DNA of 64,000 nt, taken from CALLPQ01 sp039819545 (GTDB lineage Bacteria; Pseudomonadota; Alphaproteobacteria; Caulobacterales; Parvularculaceae). Positions 57,725 to 64,000 of the stretch are shown one piece after another. Below the pieces are notes generated by a model. The model was not told the DNA's origin and did no database searches. It saw nothing but the letters and a program-made list of their open reading frames with translations. The translations under genes and the position numbers were made by a program. The DNA is taken from contig JBCBRS010000014.1 of the NCBI GenBank assembly GCA_039819545.1, positions 33,582 to 97,581 on the forward strand, read 5' to 3'. Every line of letters begins with the position of its first letter. The first letter of the stretch is position 1.

Positions 57725-58369
57725 TTAGAGGGCCGGGTCCCGCCGGGACAGGCTCTGCAGGCCCGCGCGGTCGATCACGATAACACTGCCGCGTTGCCGC
57801 ATGATCAGCCCGTCATGGTCCCATTGGGCAAGCTTGCGGCTGATCACTTCGCGGGCGCTGCCAAGCTCTTGAGCAAGATCATCATGAGTGAGCCTGATGG
57901 CACCGTCGTTATTCGGGGCCCGTTCCAATAAAACCGCCGCCAGCCGTTGATCGAGCGGGGTAAAGGCGATGGTCTCAACCCGGGCCATCATCTGGGCCAG
58001 CCGGTCGGAAAACGCGGTCAGTACCAGTTGGCGAAACGCTGTCGAATGCGCAAAGGCTTCGTCGAAGGCGCTTTTGGTCAGGACCAGCGCCCGCACGGGC
58101 GTTTCGGTTGAAGCTTCGGCGCCATACTTGTTTCCACCAATAAGACAGGATGTTGTCATCACACAGGTTTCGCCCGCACCAAATCGGTAAAGGGTAACCG
58201 TGCGCCCCGTGCGGGTCGTCAGGGCCACGCGAATGGTGCCTTCCATGACAAAATAGAATTGGGTGCAGGGGTCACCGGGTTCAAAAATCATCGTTCCGGC
58301 GGGGACGCAAACGGGGGTTGCCGCATTGAGCGGCGGCGGGAGAGGTGACGGACGGGCCAGGATAGTCAT
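57725..58369 (-). CDS. Crp/Fnr family transcriptional regulator
   Basis: The 214-residue regulator has an N-terminal cyclic-nucleotide-type beta barrel ([24 protein letters not shown]...[22 protein letters not shown]) and a C-terminal helix-turn-helix [30 protein letters not shown]. It lacks the N-terminal Cys cluster of Fnr, so it does not look like an iron-sulfur oxygen sensor. CVMTTSC in the barrel is a possible thiol sensor. As first gene before DUF2892 and rhodanese it likely controls them, perhaps in response to sulfur species, which is inference. Confidence 0.92.
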   Translation of the reverse strand: MTILARPSPLPPPLNAATPVCVPAGTMIFEPGDPCTQFYFVMEGTIRVALTTRTGRTVTLYRFGAGETCVMTTSCLIGGNKYGAEASTETPVRALVLTKSAFDEAFAHSTAFRQLVLTAFSDRLAQMMARVETIAFTPLDQRLAAVLLERAPNNDGAIRLTHDDLAQELGSAREVISRKLAQWDHDGLIMRQRGSVIVIDRAGLQSLSRRDPAL

Positions 58370-58498
58370 GGCCCTATGTGGCGCGAGGCGGTGGATGTGT
58401 GTCAAGCGGTGTTTCACGCGCGCGCCCGCCCAGCCTTGAGCGGGGTGGATTTTTCTTGCGAGGCGTGGGGCGCGCCGCTATAGGGAGCGACCGAAAAT

Positions 58499-58575
58499 GG
58501 TGGGGTAGCTCAGTTGGTGAGAGCGCCGGATTCATAACCCGGAGGTCGGCAGTTCAAATCTGCCTCCCACTACCA
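58499..58575 (+). tRNA. tRNA-Met (anticodon CAT), elongator type
   Basis: The 77-base cloverleaf has acceptor GGTGGGG/TCCCACT with G-U pairs at both ends, an anticodon loop TTCATAA, T arm GGCAGTTCAAATCTGCC and encoded CCA. The initiator hallmarks (unpaired first position, three G-C pairs at the anticodon stem base) are absent, so elongator Met is preferred. A CAT anticodon modified for Ile codon ATA cannot be excluded. ndk starts 90 bases downstream. Confidence 0.93.
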
Positions 58576-58665
58576 TTTATCAATGGTGTGCCTTCGCTTG
58601 AAAGGACACGCCGCCAAACAGACGTCCACCTCTCTATTCACTCTTTGACAACAGGAAAACCGACC

Positions 58666-59088
58666 ATGGCGCTCGAAAGAACGTTCTCAATCCTTAAACC
58701 CGATGCCACTCGCCGCAACATTACCGGTAAGGTAATTGCGAAATTCGAAGAAGGCGGTCTGCGCGTTGTCGCCTCAAAACGCATTCACATGACCAATGAG
58801 CAGGCTGGTGGATTTTACGCCGTCCACAAAGAGCGCCCGTTCTTTGGCGAGCTGGTGGAATTCATGACCTCAGGTCCCGTGATTGTTCAGGTGCTCGAAG
58901 GTGAAAACGCCATTGCCCGCAACCGGGAAATTATGGGTGCGACAAACCCTGCTGAGGCTGACGCCGGTACCATCCGCGCGGAGTTTGCCGAATCGATTGG
59001 CGAAAACACGGTGCACGGATCAGATGGCCCCGATACGGCAAAAGAAGAGATTGCTTTTTTCTTTAACGACGATGAAATCGTCGGCTAA
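58666..59088 (+). CDS. ndk: Nucleoside diphosphate kinase
   Basis: Ndk balances nucleoside triphosphate pools through a phosphohistidine. The 140-residue length is normal. [36 protein letters not shown] begins the fold. [36 protein letters not shown] contains the catalytic His in NTVHGSD, and EIAFFF ends it. The start at 58666 is set by this N-terminus. It is followed by a stem-loop at 59119-59144. Confidence 0.98.
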   Translation: MALERTFSILKPDATRRNITGKVIAKFEEGGLRVVASKRIHMTNEQAGGFYAVHKERPFFGELVEFMTSGPVIVQVLEGENAIARNREIMGATNPAEADAGTIRAEFAESIGENTVHGSDGPDTAKEEIAFFFNDDEIVG

Positions 59089-59118
59089 CGCCATCGCGTT
59101 ACCCTGTGAGACTTTGGC

Positions 59119-59144
59119 AACGGCCTTCCTCTTGGGAGGCCGTT
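59119..59144 (+). terminator. Stem-loop after ndk
   Basis: AACGGCCTTCC and GGGAGGCCGTT pair over 11 bases (one G-U) with a four-base loop. The T-tract after it is weak (GTCATTTG), so efficiency is uncertain. Confidence 0.7.
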
Positions 59145-59218
59145 GTCATTTGAGAGAGCGGACCGTTGCTGCTGGGCTTCGATCTTGACGGCGGGGGGTA
59201 TGGTGGTCACGCTTTCGA

Positions 59219-60169
59219 ATGGTTGAAAGGTTGCCAAGTTTGGAAAGTTTCCCGGATATAATTGGGTTTGCGATTCCCGTATTCGCCTTGCTGATCGCTG
59301 TTGAACTGTTTGTGCTTTGGCGACGGCGTGCTGACTTTGGGGCGTTCGACTGGGTGGACGGGGCCGCTAGTATTGCCATAGGGCTAGGCAATCGCGCGGT
59401 TACCCTTCTGGGCGCGGGCACGTTGATGGCGGCGGCGTTCGCTTTTCTTCATCAGTTTCGATTGATTGAGGCAATGCCGATTGCCTGGTGGACAATTGTT
59501 TTGTGTTTTGTGGCGGACGATTTTGCCTATTACTGGTTCCACCGGGTTGCCCATGAACGCCGCTGGTTCTGGGCAAGCCATGTGGTTCACCATTCTTCGC
59601 AGCACTATAATTTGACAACGGCCCTACGCCAGACATGGACGGGCAAGCTGACTTTTTCCTTTATCTTCAGTATGCCTCTTGTGGTCATTGGTTTCCCGCC
59701 CGCGATGGTGCTGTTCGTGGGAAGCCTTAATCTCGTTTACCAATTCTGGATCCACACCGAGACCATTGGGCGGCTTGGCCCCCTGGAGTGGGTCCTGAAT
59801 ACGCCGAGCCATCACCGTGTACACCACGCAACAAACGCCGACTATCTTGATGCAAATTATGCGGGCACACTGATTATCTGGGACCGGCTCTTTGACACTT
59901 TTGTCCCCGAACGCGATGATGAGCGGCCACGCTACGGCATCGTGCGTAATCTGACGACCCATAACCCCCTTGTGATCGCAACCCATGAATGGGTTGCCCT
60001 GTTCAAGGATGCGGTTGGCGCGAAAAACTGGGGTGAATTTTGGGGCTATGTAATGGGCCCACCGGGTTGGCAGCCGGACGGCACGGGTCTCACGTCAAAA
60101 GCCATCAAGGCGCAAGCCGCTGCAGCCCGAAATGAAGCCTCCAGCAAAAATACAGCCGGGTACCGATGA
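59219..60169 (+). CDS. Sterol desaturase/fatty acid hydroxylase family membrane protein
   Basis: The 316-residue membrane protein has four to five hydrophobic segments and the three histidine clusters of the di-iron fatty acid hydroxylase superfamily: HRVAHE, HVVHHSS and HHRVHHATN, the last within EWVLNTPSHHRVHHATN. Members hydroxylate or desaturate lipids such as sterols, carotenoids or ornithine lipids; the substrate is unknown here. The start at 59219 lacks a ribosome-binding site, and a nearby TTG is possible. It stands alone between ndk and the TonB receptor region. Confidence 0.9.
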   Translation: MVERLPSLESFPDIIGFAIPVFALLIAVELFVLWRRRADFGAFDWVDGAASIAIGLGNRAVTLLGAGTLMAAAFAFLHQFRLIEAMPIAWWTIVLCFVADDFAYYWFHRVAHERRWFWASHVVHHSSQHYNLTTALRQTWTGKLTFSFIFSMPLVVIGFPPAMVLFVGSLNLVYQFWIHTETIGRLGPLEWVLNTPSHHRVHHATNADYLDANYAGTLIIWDRLFDTFVPERDDERPRYGIVRNLTTHNPLVIATHEWVALFKDAVGAKNWGEFWGYVMGPPGWQPDGTGLTSKAIKAQAAAARNEASSKNTAGYR

Positions 60170-60265
60170 TGCAGCAAAGCCACCAGGATAGACAAATCGT
60201 TAGGCTGCGTAGCAAATCCTGCTAATCCGATTGAATGGCGTCATGGCCGCTGTTATGGAAGCAGA

Positions 60266-60688
60266 ATGGATTTGGGCATGCCGATAACGCGCCGTATCAG
60301 CACGGCAGCTGGCGGAAATATTATGGCCCGCCTCTGGTTGGTGGTGGCTGCGCTAAGTGTTGTCGCGTTGGGCAGTCTTGCCGAAGACCACGAAGCGAGC
60401 AGTGTTGAGCAAGGACACCATGAGCGCGATTGTGGCCTTTGCCTCGCGGCGAGCCGCGATGATGATGAGTTGGGCGGGTCTTTCGACGAAAATGGCACGG
60501 GGCCGTTTTCCTCTGACGACACCGATGATCGGAAGACGAGTGCCGACGGTTTCTTCTTGGTATCCGGCGGCTCACCATTTTTACCGCATTCGCGGGCTCA
60601 ATGCAGCGCGATAGCACCCGGTTTGGGGGCGTGCTCGCCTGCAAGGGGTGACGCTCATCGCTCCCGTGCGCCGCCTTTGCGCGCCTGA
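60266..60688 (+). CDS. Small exported Cys/His protein (DUF2946-like)
   Basis: The 140-residue product has a hydrophobic signal-like segment (MARLWLVVAALSVVALGSLA), then GHHERDCGLCLAAS with a His-His...CxxC pattern, an acidic Asp-rich middle and two further Cys. It ends SRAPPLRA. Short proteins with an HxxxCxxC motif and an RAPP end often precede TonB receptors for metals and resemble DUF2946, so a metal-related periplasmic role is suspected. Start could be 60266 (GGAAG five bases before) or 60323. The ZnuD-like receptor follows 102 bases downstream. Confidence 0.6.
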   Translation: MDLGMPITRRISTAAGGNIMARLWLVVAALSVVALGSLAEDHEASSVEQGHHERDCGLCLAASRDDDELGGSFDENGTGPFSSDDTDDRKTSADGFFLVSGGSPFLPHSRAQCSAIAPGLGACSPARGDAHRSRAPPLRA

Positions 60689-60790
60689 CCCAAAACCCAC
60701 ACCACTGTTTCTTTCATCCCGGTCTTTACCCATGCATTGCCCGCGCACTGCGCCCGGCAGGCCTGGTGGCCATCTTTCGTGAGATATCCC

Positions 60791-62980
60791 ATGACCCGAT
60801 CTTTATTCCTTTCAACCGCCTTGACCCTGTTGGTTCCGCTCAACCTGGCCAGCGCGCCCGCTTTTGCTCAGGACCCGGACGACCAACCTTTGGAAACGCT
60901 TGAGCCTCAACATATCGACCTTGATGCCATCGTCGTCACAGCGTCGCCTATCGCCCGGCCCCTGGGCCAAACGATTAGCGGGGTGACGCTTATTGATGGC
61001 GAAGAACTGCGCGAAAGCCTCAGTAACTCCATTGGCGAGACCTTGCGCTCGCAGCCGGGGATCAGTTCCACCGCCTTTGGCGCTGGTGCAGGTCGCCCGA
61101 TCATCCGCGGTCTTGGCGGCGACCGGATCCGCGTGCTGGAAGACAGCCTCGGCACGTTTGATGTGGGCCAGACCAGCCCTGACCACGCCGTGCCCGTTGA
61201 GCCAGCGCTTGCAAAAAGTATTGAGGTTTTCCGTGGGCCGGCTTCGCTGCTCTACGGGAGTTCGGCGGTTGGGGGTGTCGTGAATGTGGACACTGGAAAA
61301 ATCCCGAGCGCGCGACCCGAGGGCGGCATTGATGCGGCGGCGCGCTATGCCCACTCAACGGTCAATAATGGCGATGAGTTCGCCGTCGGCGCCAATGTGG
61401 GCCTCGGCAATATTGTTCTGCACGGGGAATATTCCTACCGCGAGGCGGACGATTACGACATCCCCGGCATCAGCGGCTCCGACGCTCTGATTGCGCAGTT
61501 TACCGCCGATGACCCGGATTTTGATCCGCTGGAACGGTTTGGCGACGGGTTCGTGCCAAATTCCGATTTGGAAAACCAGAGCGGTGCTGGCGGCATTTCC
61601 TATATCTTTGATGGTGCCGTAGATGGCTTCCTCGGGTTTTCCGTCTCCGTCTTTGATACCAATTACGGTGTGCCCGCCGGTATCCTCACCGAAGAAGATC
61701 TTGAGGGTGAAGAAGAAGAAGGTGGTGATGGCGAGGAAGAGGGCGAAGAAGAAGGTATCCGCATCGACCTTGAGCAAATCAAATACACGGTCGCCGGTGA
61801 ATTTAAGGGCGAGTTTGGCCCGATTGAAACGATTAAGCTCAATCTTGGTTACGGTGATTACGAGCACGCCGAACTTGAGGGCGATGAAATTGGTACTGTC
61901 TTCAACAATGACGAATTCGAAGGCCGCATTGAGCTCGCCTCTCGTCCGTTTAGCGCTTTTGGTGGTGAAGTGCGGGGCGCCTATGGTATCCAGGGCCGGT
62001 TTCGCGATGTCTCCGCCGTTGGTGCAGAGGCCTTTATTCCGCCCTCTGAGCAAACGCAGATTGGGGTGTTTGCCCTTCACGAATATGTGTCAGGCCCGGT
62101 CGTTTTTGACCTCGGCTTACGCTATGAAAATGTAAACAATTCCACTGGGGCCTTCGTGGCTGAAGAAGACGGCCCGGAAATGGCCATTGAGAACAGCTTT
62201 AACCTGTTCAGCGTATCAGGTGGCCTTGGGTATAGTCTGACCGAAACCGTGTTTGTGGGTGTCAACGGTTTCCGTACGGAGCGGGCACCATCGGTTGAAG
62301 AAAACTTCTCCTTTGGTCCTCACCTTGCAACTCAATTGTTTGAGGTCGGTGACCCCACTTTTGGCAAGGAAGTGGCAACCGGTGTGGAAGGCACGATTCG
62401 CGGTGAATTCGGACCGCTGACAACCGTCTTTAACGCGTTTACTACCAGCTATAACAATTTCATCTTCGAACAGGAAACCGGCGAAGACCTGGACGGCTTG
62501 CCCGTCTTTGCCTTTGTGGGTGCTGATGCAACGTTCCGGGGTTTTGAGGCGGAAGTTGATCTTGATCTCGGTAGCCTTGAAATGGGCGGGTTGGGAGAGG
62601 TGCGTTTGGCCGCCCACGCCCAAGCGGACATGGTGCGCGCAACGGCGAACGATCTTGCCGATGAAGATCTGCCCCGTATTCCGCCGCTCTCCACGGCTTT
62701 CGGCCTTGGCGCTGTGAACGAATACTTTGGTCTACGGACGGAAATCGAATATGTGACGGCGCAAGACAATATCGCCGCGTTTGAATTCGCGACGGACGAC
62801 TTTGTTTTTGTAAACACGTATTTGACAATCCGACCCTTCGGAACGCGTAAAAATCTCGCCTTTGAGGTGCGTGGACGTAACCTCAATAATGCCGAGGGCC
62901 GTGTCCATGCCTCCTTCCTGAAGGAAACAACACCGTTGCCGGGCCGCGATATCCGCTTCACAATCCGCGCCGGGTTTTAA
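60791..62980 (+). CDS. znuD: TonB-dependent receptor, ZnuD-like
   Basis: The 729-residue precursor has a signal peptide ending at APAFAQ. The plug domain (LDAIVVTASPIARPLGQTISGVTLIDGEEL, then GETLRSQPGISSTAFGAGAGRPIIRGLGGDRIRVLEDSL) and a 22-strand-type barrel ending in an aromatic (RDIRFTIRAGF) follow. YGVPAGILTEEDL, then GIRIDLEQIKYTVAGEF, and VGAEAFIPPSEQTQIGVFALHEY match the zinc receptor ZnuD. The loop that is His-rich in that family is here almost purely Glu/Asp/Gly. The start at 60791 is set by the signal peptide. The ligand could therefore differ from zinc. Confidence 0.88.
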   Translation: MTRSLFLSTALTLLVPLNLASAPAFAQDPDDQPLETLEPQHIDLDAIVVTASPIARPLGQTISGVTLIDGEELRESLSNSIGETLRSQPGISSTAFGAGAGRPIIRGLGGDRIRVLEDSLGTFDVGQTSPDHAVPVEPALAKSIEVFRGPASLLYGSSAVGGVVNVDTGKIPSARPEGGIDAAARYAHSTVNNGDEFAVGANVGLGNIVLHGEYSYREADDYDIPGISGSDALIAQFTADDPDFDPLERFGDGFVPNSDLENQSGAGGISYIFDGAVDGFLGFSVSVFDTNYGVPAGILTEEDLEGEEEEGGDGEEEGEEEGIRIDLEQIKYTVAGEFKGEFGPIETIKLNLGYGDYEHAELEGDEIGTVFNNDEFEGRIELASRPFSAFGGEVRGAYGIQGRFRDVSAVGAEAFIPPSEQTQIGVFALHEYVSGPVVFDLGLRYENVNNSTGAFVAEEDGPEMAIENSFNLFSVSGGLGYSLTETVFVGVNGFRTERAPSVEENFSFGPHLATQLFEVGDPTFGKEVATGVEGTIRGEFGPLTTVFNAFTTSYNNFIFEQETGEDLDGLPVFAFVGADATFRGFEAEVDLDLGSLEMGGLGEVRLAAHAQADMVRATANDLADEDLPRIPPLSTAFGLGAVNEYFGLRTEIEYVTAQDNIAAFEFATDDFVFVNTYLTIRPFGTRKNLAFEVRGRNLNNAEGRVHASFLKETTPLPGRDIRFTIRAGF

Positions 62981-62998
62981 TTGAGCAACGGCTCGAGA

Positions 62999-63029
62999 TG
63001 GGGATACGGTTTGAATACCCGTATCCCCA
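62999..63029 (+). terminator. Stem-loop after the TonB receptor gene
   Basis: TGGGGATACGG (62999-63009) and CCGTATCCCCA (63019-63029) form a perfect 11-base-pair stem with a nine-base loop, 18 bases after the receptor stop. No T-tract follows. Confidence 0.65.
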
Positions 63030-63058
63030 AACGTCGACCCTGAATTTCTTAATTTGTA

Positions 63059-63074
63059 CACGAAATATTTCGTG
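63059..63074. promoter_or_regulatory. 16-bp perfect palindrome
   Basis: CACGAAATATTTCGTG is a perfect palindrome just left of the tandem repeat array. It may be an operator or a border of the repeat block; nothing in the sequence decides. Confidence 0.4.
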
Positions 63075-63082
63075 ACAGAGCT

Positions 63083-63457
63083 CGGGTTGGCGTCAACGCT
63101 TGCCCGGGAATACGGGTTTATCTTTGATCGTTAATCCGTGTCCCCGGGCATCAGACCCGGGGCCTCCCTCAACAGGTTCGGAGAATGCATCAACAGTTCC
63201 CGGGTCGGCGCTTCGCTTGCCCGGGAATACGGCTCTATCTTTGATCGTTAATCCGTGTCCCCGGGCATCAGACCCGGGGCCTCCCGCAACAGGTTCGGAA
63301 GGTGTGTGAAAAGTTCCCGGGTCGGCGCTTCGCTTGCCCGGGAATACGGATTTATATTTATGCCGTATCCCCGGACTTGATCCGGGGTCTTTCAATTTGG
63401 GTACGGAGCCTGCATCAACAGTTCCCGGGTCTGCGCTTCGCTTGCCCGGGAATACGG
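63083..63457 (+). repeat. Tandem palindromic repeat array, 117-bp period
   Basis: The marker CTTGCCCGGGAATACGG recurs at 63099, 63216, 63333 and 63441, giving periods of 117, 117 and 108. Each unit holds an inverted repeat with CCCGGG ends (CCCGGGTCGGCG...CGCTTGCCCGGG) and a second palindrome, either CCCCGGGCATCAGACCCGGGG or the variant TCCCCGGACTTGATCCGGGG. Such motifs are scattered through many alphaproteobacterial genomes. Confidence 0.92.
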
Positions 63458-63848
63458 ATTTTTGTGAACCAAACCGGGCGACTTGATCCCTACAGATCAT
63501 TTGTCGACCTTTAACAGCCAGCACGTTGACTTGGGCGAGAATTCCAAACCGATCGTCGAGCCGTGCGGCGAGCGACCGCTCGCGATTGCGATATTCTCCC
63601 GCCCGTGCGGGACGCAGCTTACGCGGACGATAGGGCACAGGATGGCTTGCATAATCGAGAAGCCGGCTCGAAATCACAAACAGCCGCATAAAGGCCAGTG
63701 AGAGAACAAAGCCAAGATCGTTCTTTAGAAAATCAAGCCGCATGACCCGGCGATGGAGAGCCTCGCTAAGGTCCATACAGGTATCCGCAAAGCACAAAAT
63801 GGCTTCGAGGCTATCGTCTATGTCAAAGAGGGTATCTGGATGTTTCAT
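63093..63848 (-). CDS. Hypothetical protein whose frame runs into the repeat array
   Basis: The first 120 or so residues (MKHPDTLFDIDDSLEAILCFADTCMDLSEALHRRVMRLDF...) look like an ordinary helical protein with a basic C-terminal end. From about 63460 downward the frame only translates the tandem DNA repeat, giving VFPGKRSADPG three to four times. A 63860 start is also possible. No strong ribosome-binding site is visible, and I do not recognise the N-terminal part. The repeat-encoded tail is probably not part of the original gene; the true stop may have been displaced. Confidence 0.4.
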   Translation of the reverse strand: MKHPDTLFDIDDSLEAILCFADTCMDLSEALHRRVMRLDFLKNDLGFVLSLAFMRLFVISSRLLDYASHPVPYRPRKLRPARAGEYRNRERSLAARLDDRFGILAQVNVLAVKGRQMICRDQVARFGSQKSVFPGKRSADPGTVDAGSVPKLKDPGSSPGIRHKYKSVFPGKRSADPGTFHTPSEPVAGGPGSDARGHGLTIKDRAVFPGKRSADPGTVDAFSEPVEGGPGSDARGHGLTIKDKPVFPGKR

Positions 63849-63904
63849 ACACGCCAGCATAGCCGGGGTGGGGCGGGCGGGGATAACTATCCCCGTAAAA
63901 ATAT

Positions 63905-63927
63905 CCGTATCCCCGGACTTGATCCGG
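63905..63927 (+). repeat. REP-like palindrome, interrupted copy
   Basis: The 23 bases here are identical to 63363-63385 in the tandem array (CCGTATCCCC then GGACTTGATCCGG). In the array the palindrome goes on with GGTC; here it stops after CCGG and the sequence CAACTGTTC begins, which I read as the edge of an inserted element. Confidence 0.75.
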
Positions 63928-64000
63928 CAACTGTTCTCAAGATTGATAGACGGTTTTATTTTTCATCATGGCATTGAGGACGATAAGGAGTTTTCTGGCG
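63928..64000 (-). mobile_element. End of an IS110-like insertion sequence
   Basis: The boundary is inferred at 63927/63928, where a palindrome copy is broken. The element continues beyond the window. IS110-type elements lack long terminal inverted repeats, and some are known to prefer REP palindromes as targets, in agreement with what is seen. Confidence 0.5.
63937..64000 (-). CDS. IS110-family transposase, C-terminal end (rest outside window)
   Basis: Read on the minus strand from the window edge, one frame gives ARKLLIVLNAMMKNKTVYQS followed by TGA at 63939-63937. The RKLL.VLNAM...K end is typical of the last residues of IS110/IS116/IS902-type transposases (DEDD recombinases guided by an element-encoded RNA). 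Only about 21 codons are visible, so the family call rests on this short C-terminus. The stop lies nine bases from the probable insertion junction in a palindromic repeat. Confidence 0.65.
   Translation of the reverse strand, partial: ARKLLIVLNAMMKNKTVYQS

Noticed and set aside
58499..58575. Initiator tRNA-Met
   Set aside because: The first position is paired and the three consecutive G-C pairs of initiators are absent from the anticodon stem, so the elongator type fits better.
63083..63457. Possible CRISPR array
   Set aside because: Units are 108-117 bases with diverging copies of the same sequence throughout; there are no short identical repeats with unique equal-length spacers and no cas genes.

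Overview
The window reads as a chromosome segment of a free-living alphaproteobacterium, most likely near the Parvularculales/Maricaulales/Hyphomonadaceae. The grounds are a split ATP synthase with a separate F0 operon (atpI-B-E-b'-b), a MucR/Ros regulator, ZapA with a small coiled-coil partner, a class I aldolase in a tkt-gap-pgk operon, bacterial COQ4 and HIG1 proteins, a PleC-like kinase, a bactofilin and a TonB receptor of the ZnuD type. The assignment rests on gene content only. Base composition looks moderately GC-rich and even; no genomic island is obvious except at the right edge.

Layout. 1-4.8 kb: the 3' part of a long coiled-coil gene, apt, a convergent acyltransferase and a membrane-anchored glutamate-synthase-like flavoenzyme. 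4.9-8.5 kb: the F0 operon and efp, minus strand. 8.6-12 kb: UDP-xylose synthase-like SDR, a GT61 glycosyltransferase and an exported amidohydrolase. 12.2-20.7 kb: three hybrid histidine kinases with yebC and an SDR between them. 21-28.5 kb: small exported protein, zapA and partner, then tkt-gap-pgk-aldolase-coq4. 28.4-37 kb: aldose epimerase, mini-SPFH protein, pirin, a large exported putative cysteine hydrolase, HIG1 protein, etfBA, glycosyltransferase, hydroxybutyryl-CoA dehydrogenase and dodecin. 37-44.5 kb: lipoproteins, serine hydrolase, bactofilin, epoxide-hydrolase-like enzyme, two exported unknowns and tRNA-Arg(CCG). 44.8-52.9 kb: alpha/beta hydrolase, aroC, pdxH, TerB-like protein, mucR, glyA-nrdR-nusB-thiL. 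52.9-63 kb: PleC-like kinase, N-acetylornithine carbamoyltransferase, rhodanese/DUF2892/Crp operon, tRNA-Met, ndk, sterol desaturase family enzyme, and a small Cys/His protein with a ZnuD-like receptor. 63-64 kb: a tandem palindromic repeat array and the 3' end of an IS110-family transposase.

The most interesting non-coding signal is a dispersed element of about 100-120 bp with two hairpins, present three times (20679-20799, 56629-56733, 57308-57409). Its main stem carries a compensatory base-pair change. In every copy it lies just 3' of a gene in the same relative orientation, and two copies flank the rhodanese gene as direct repeats. A second repeat family at the right end, with a 117-bp tandem period and nested palindromes, appears to have been the target of the IS110 element.

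Metabolically the window joins lower glycolysis/pentose phosphate enzymes, flavin electron transfer feeding ubiquinone (ETF, COQ4), fatty acid/hydroxybutyrate oxidation, one-carbon metabolism, and arginine synthesis through an acetylated intermediate. Regulation is dominated by histidine kinases, with no DNA-binding response regulator in the window.
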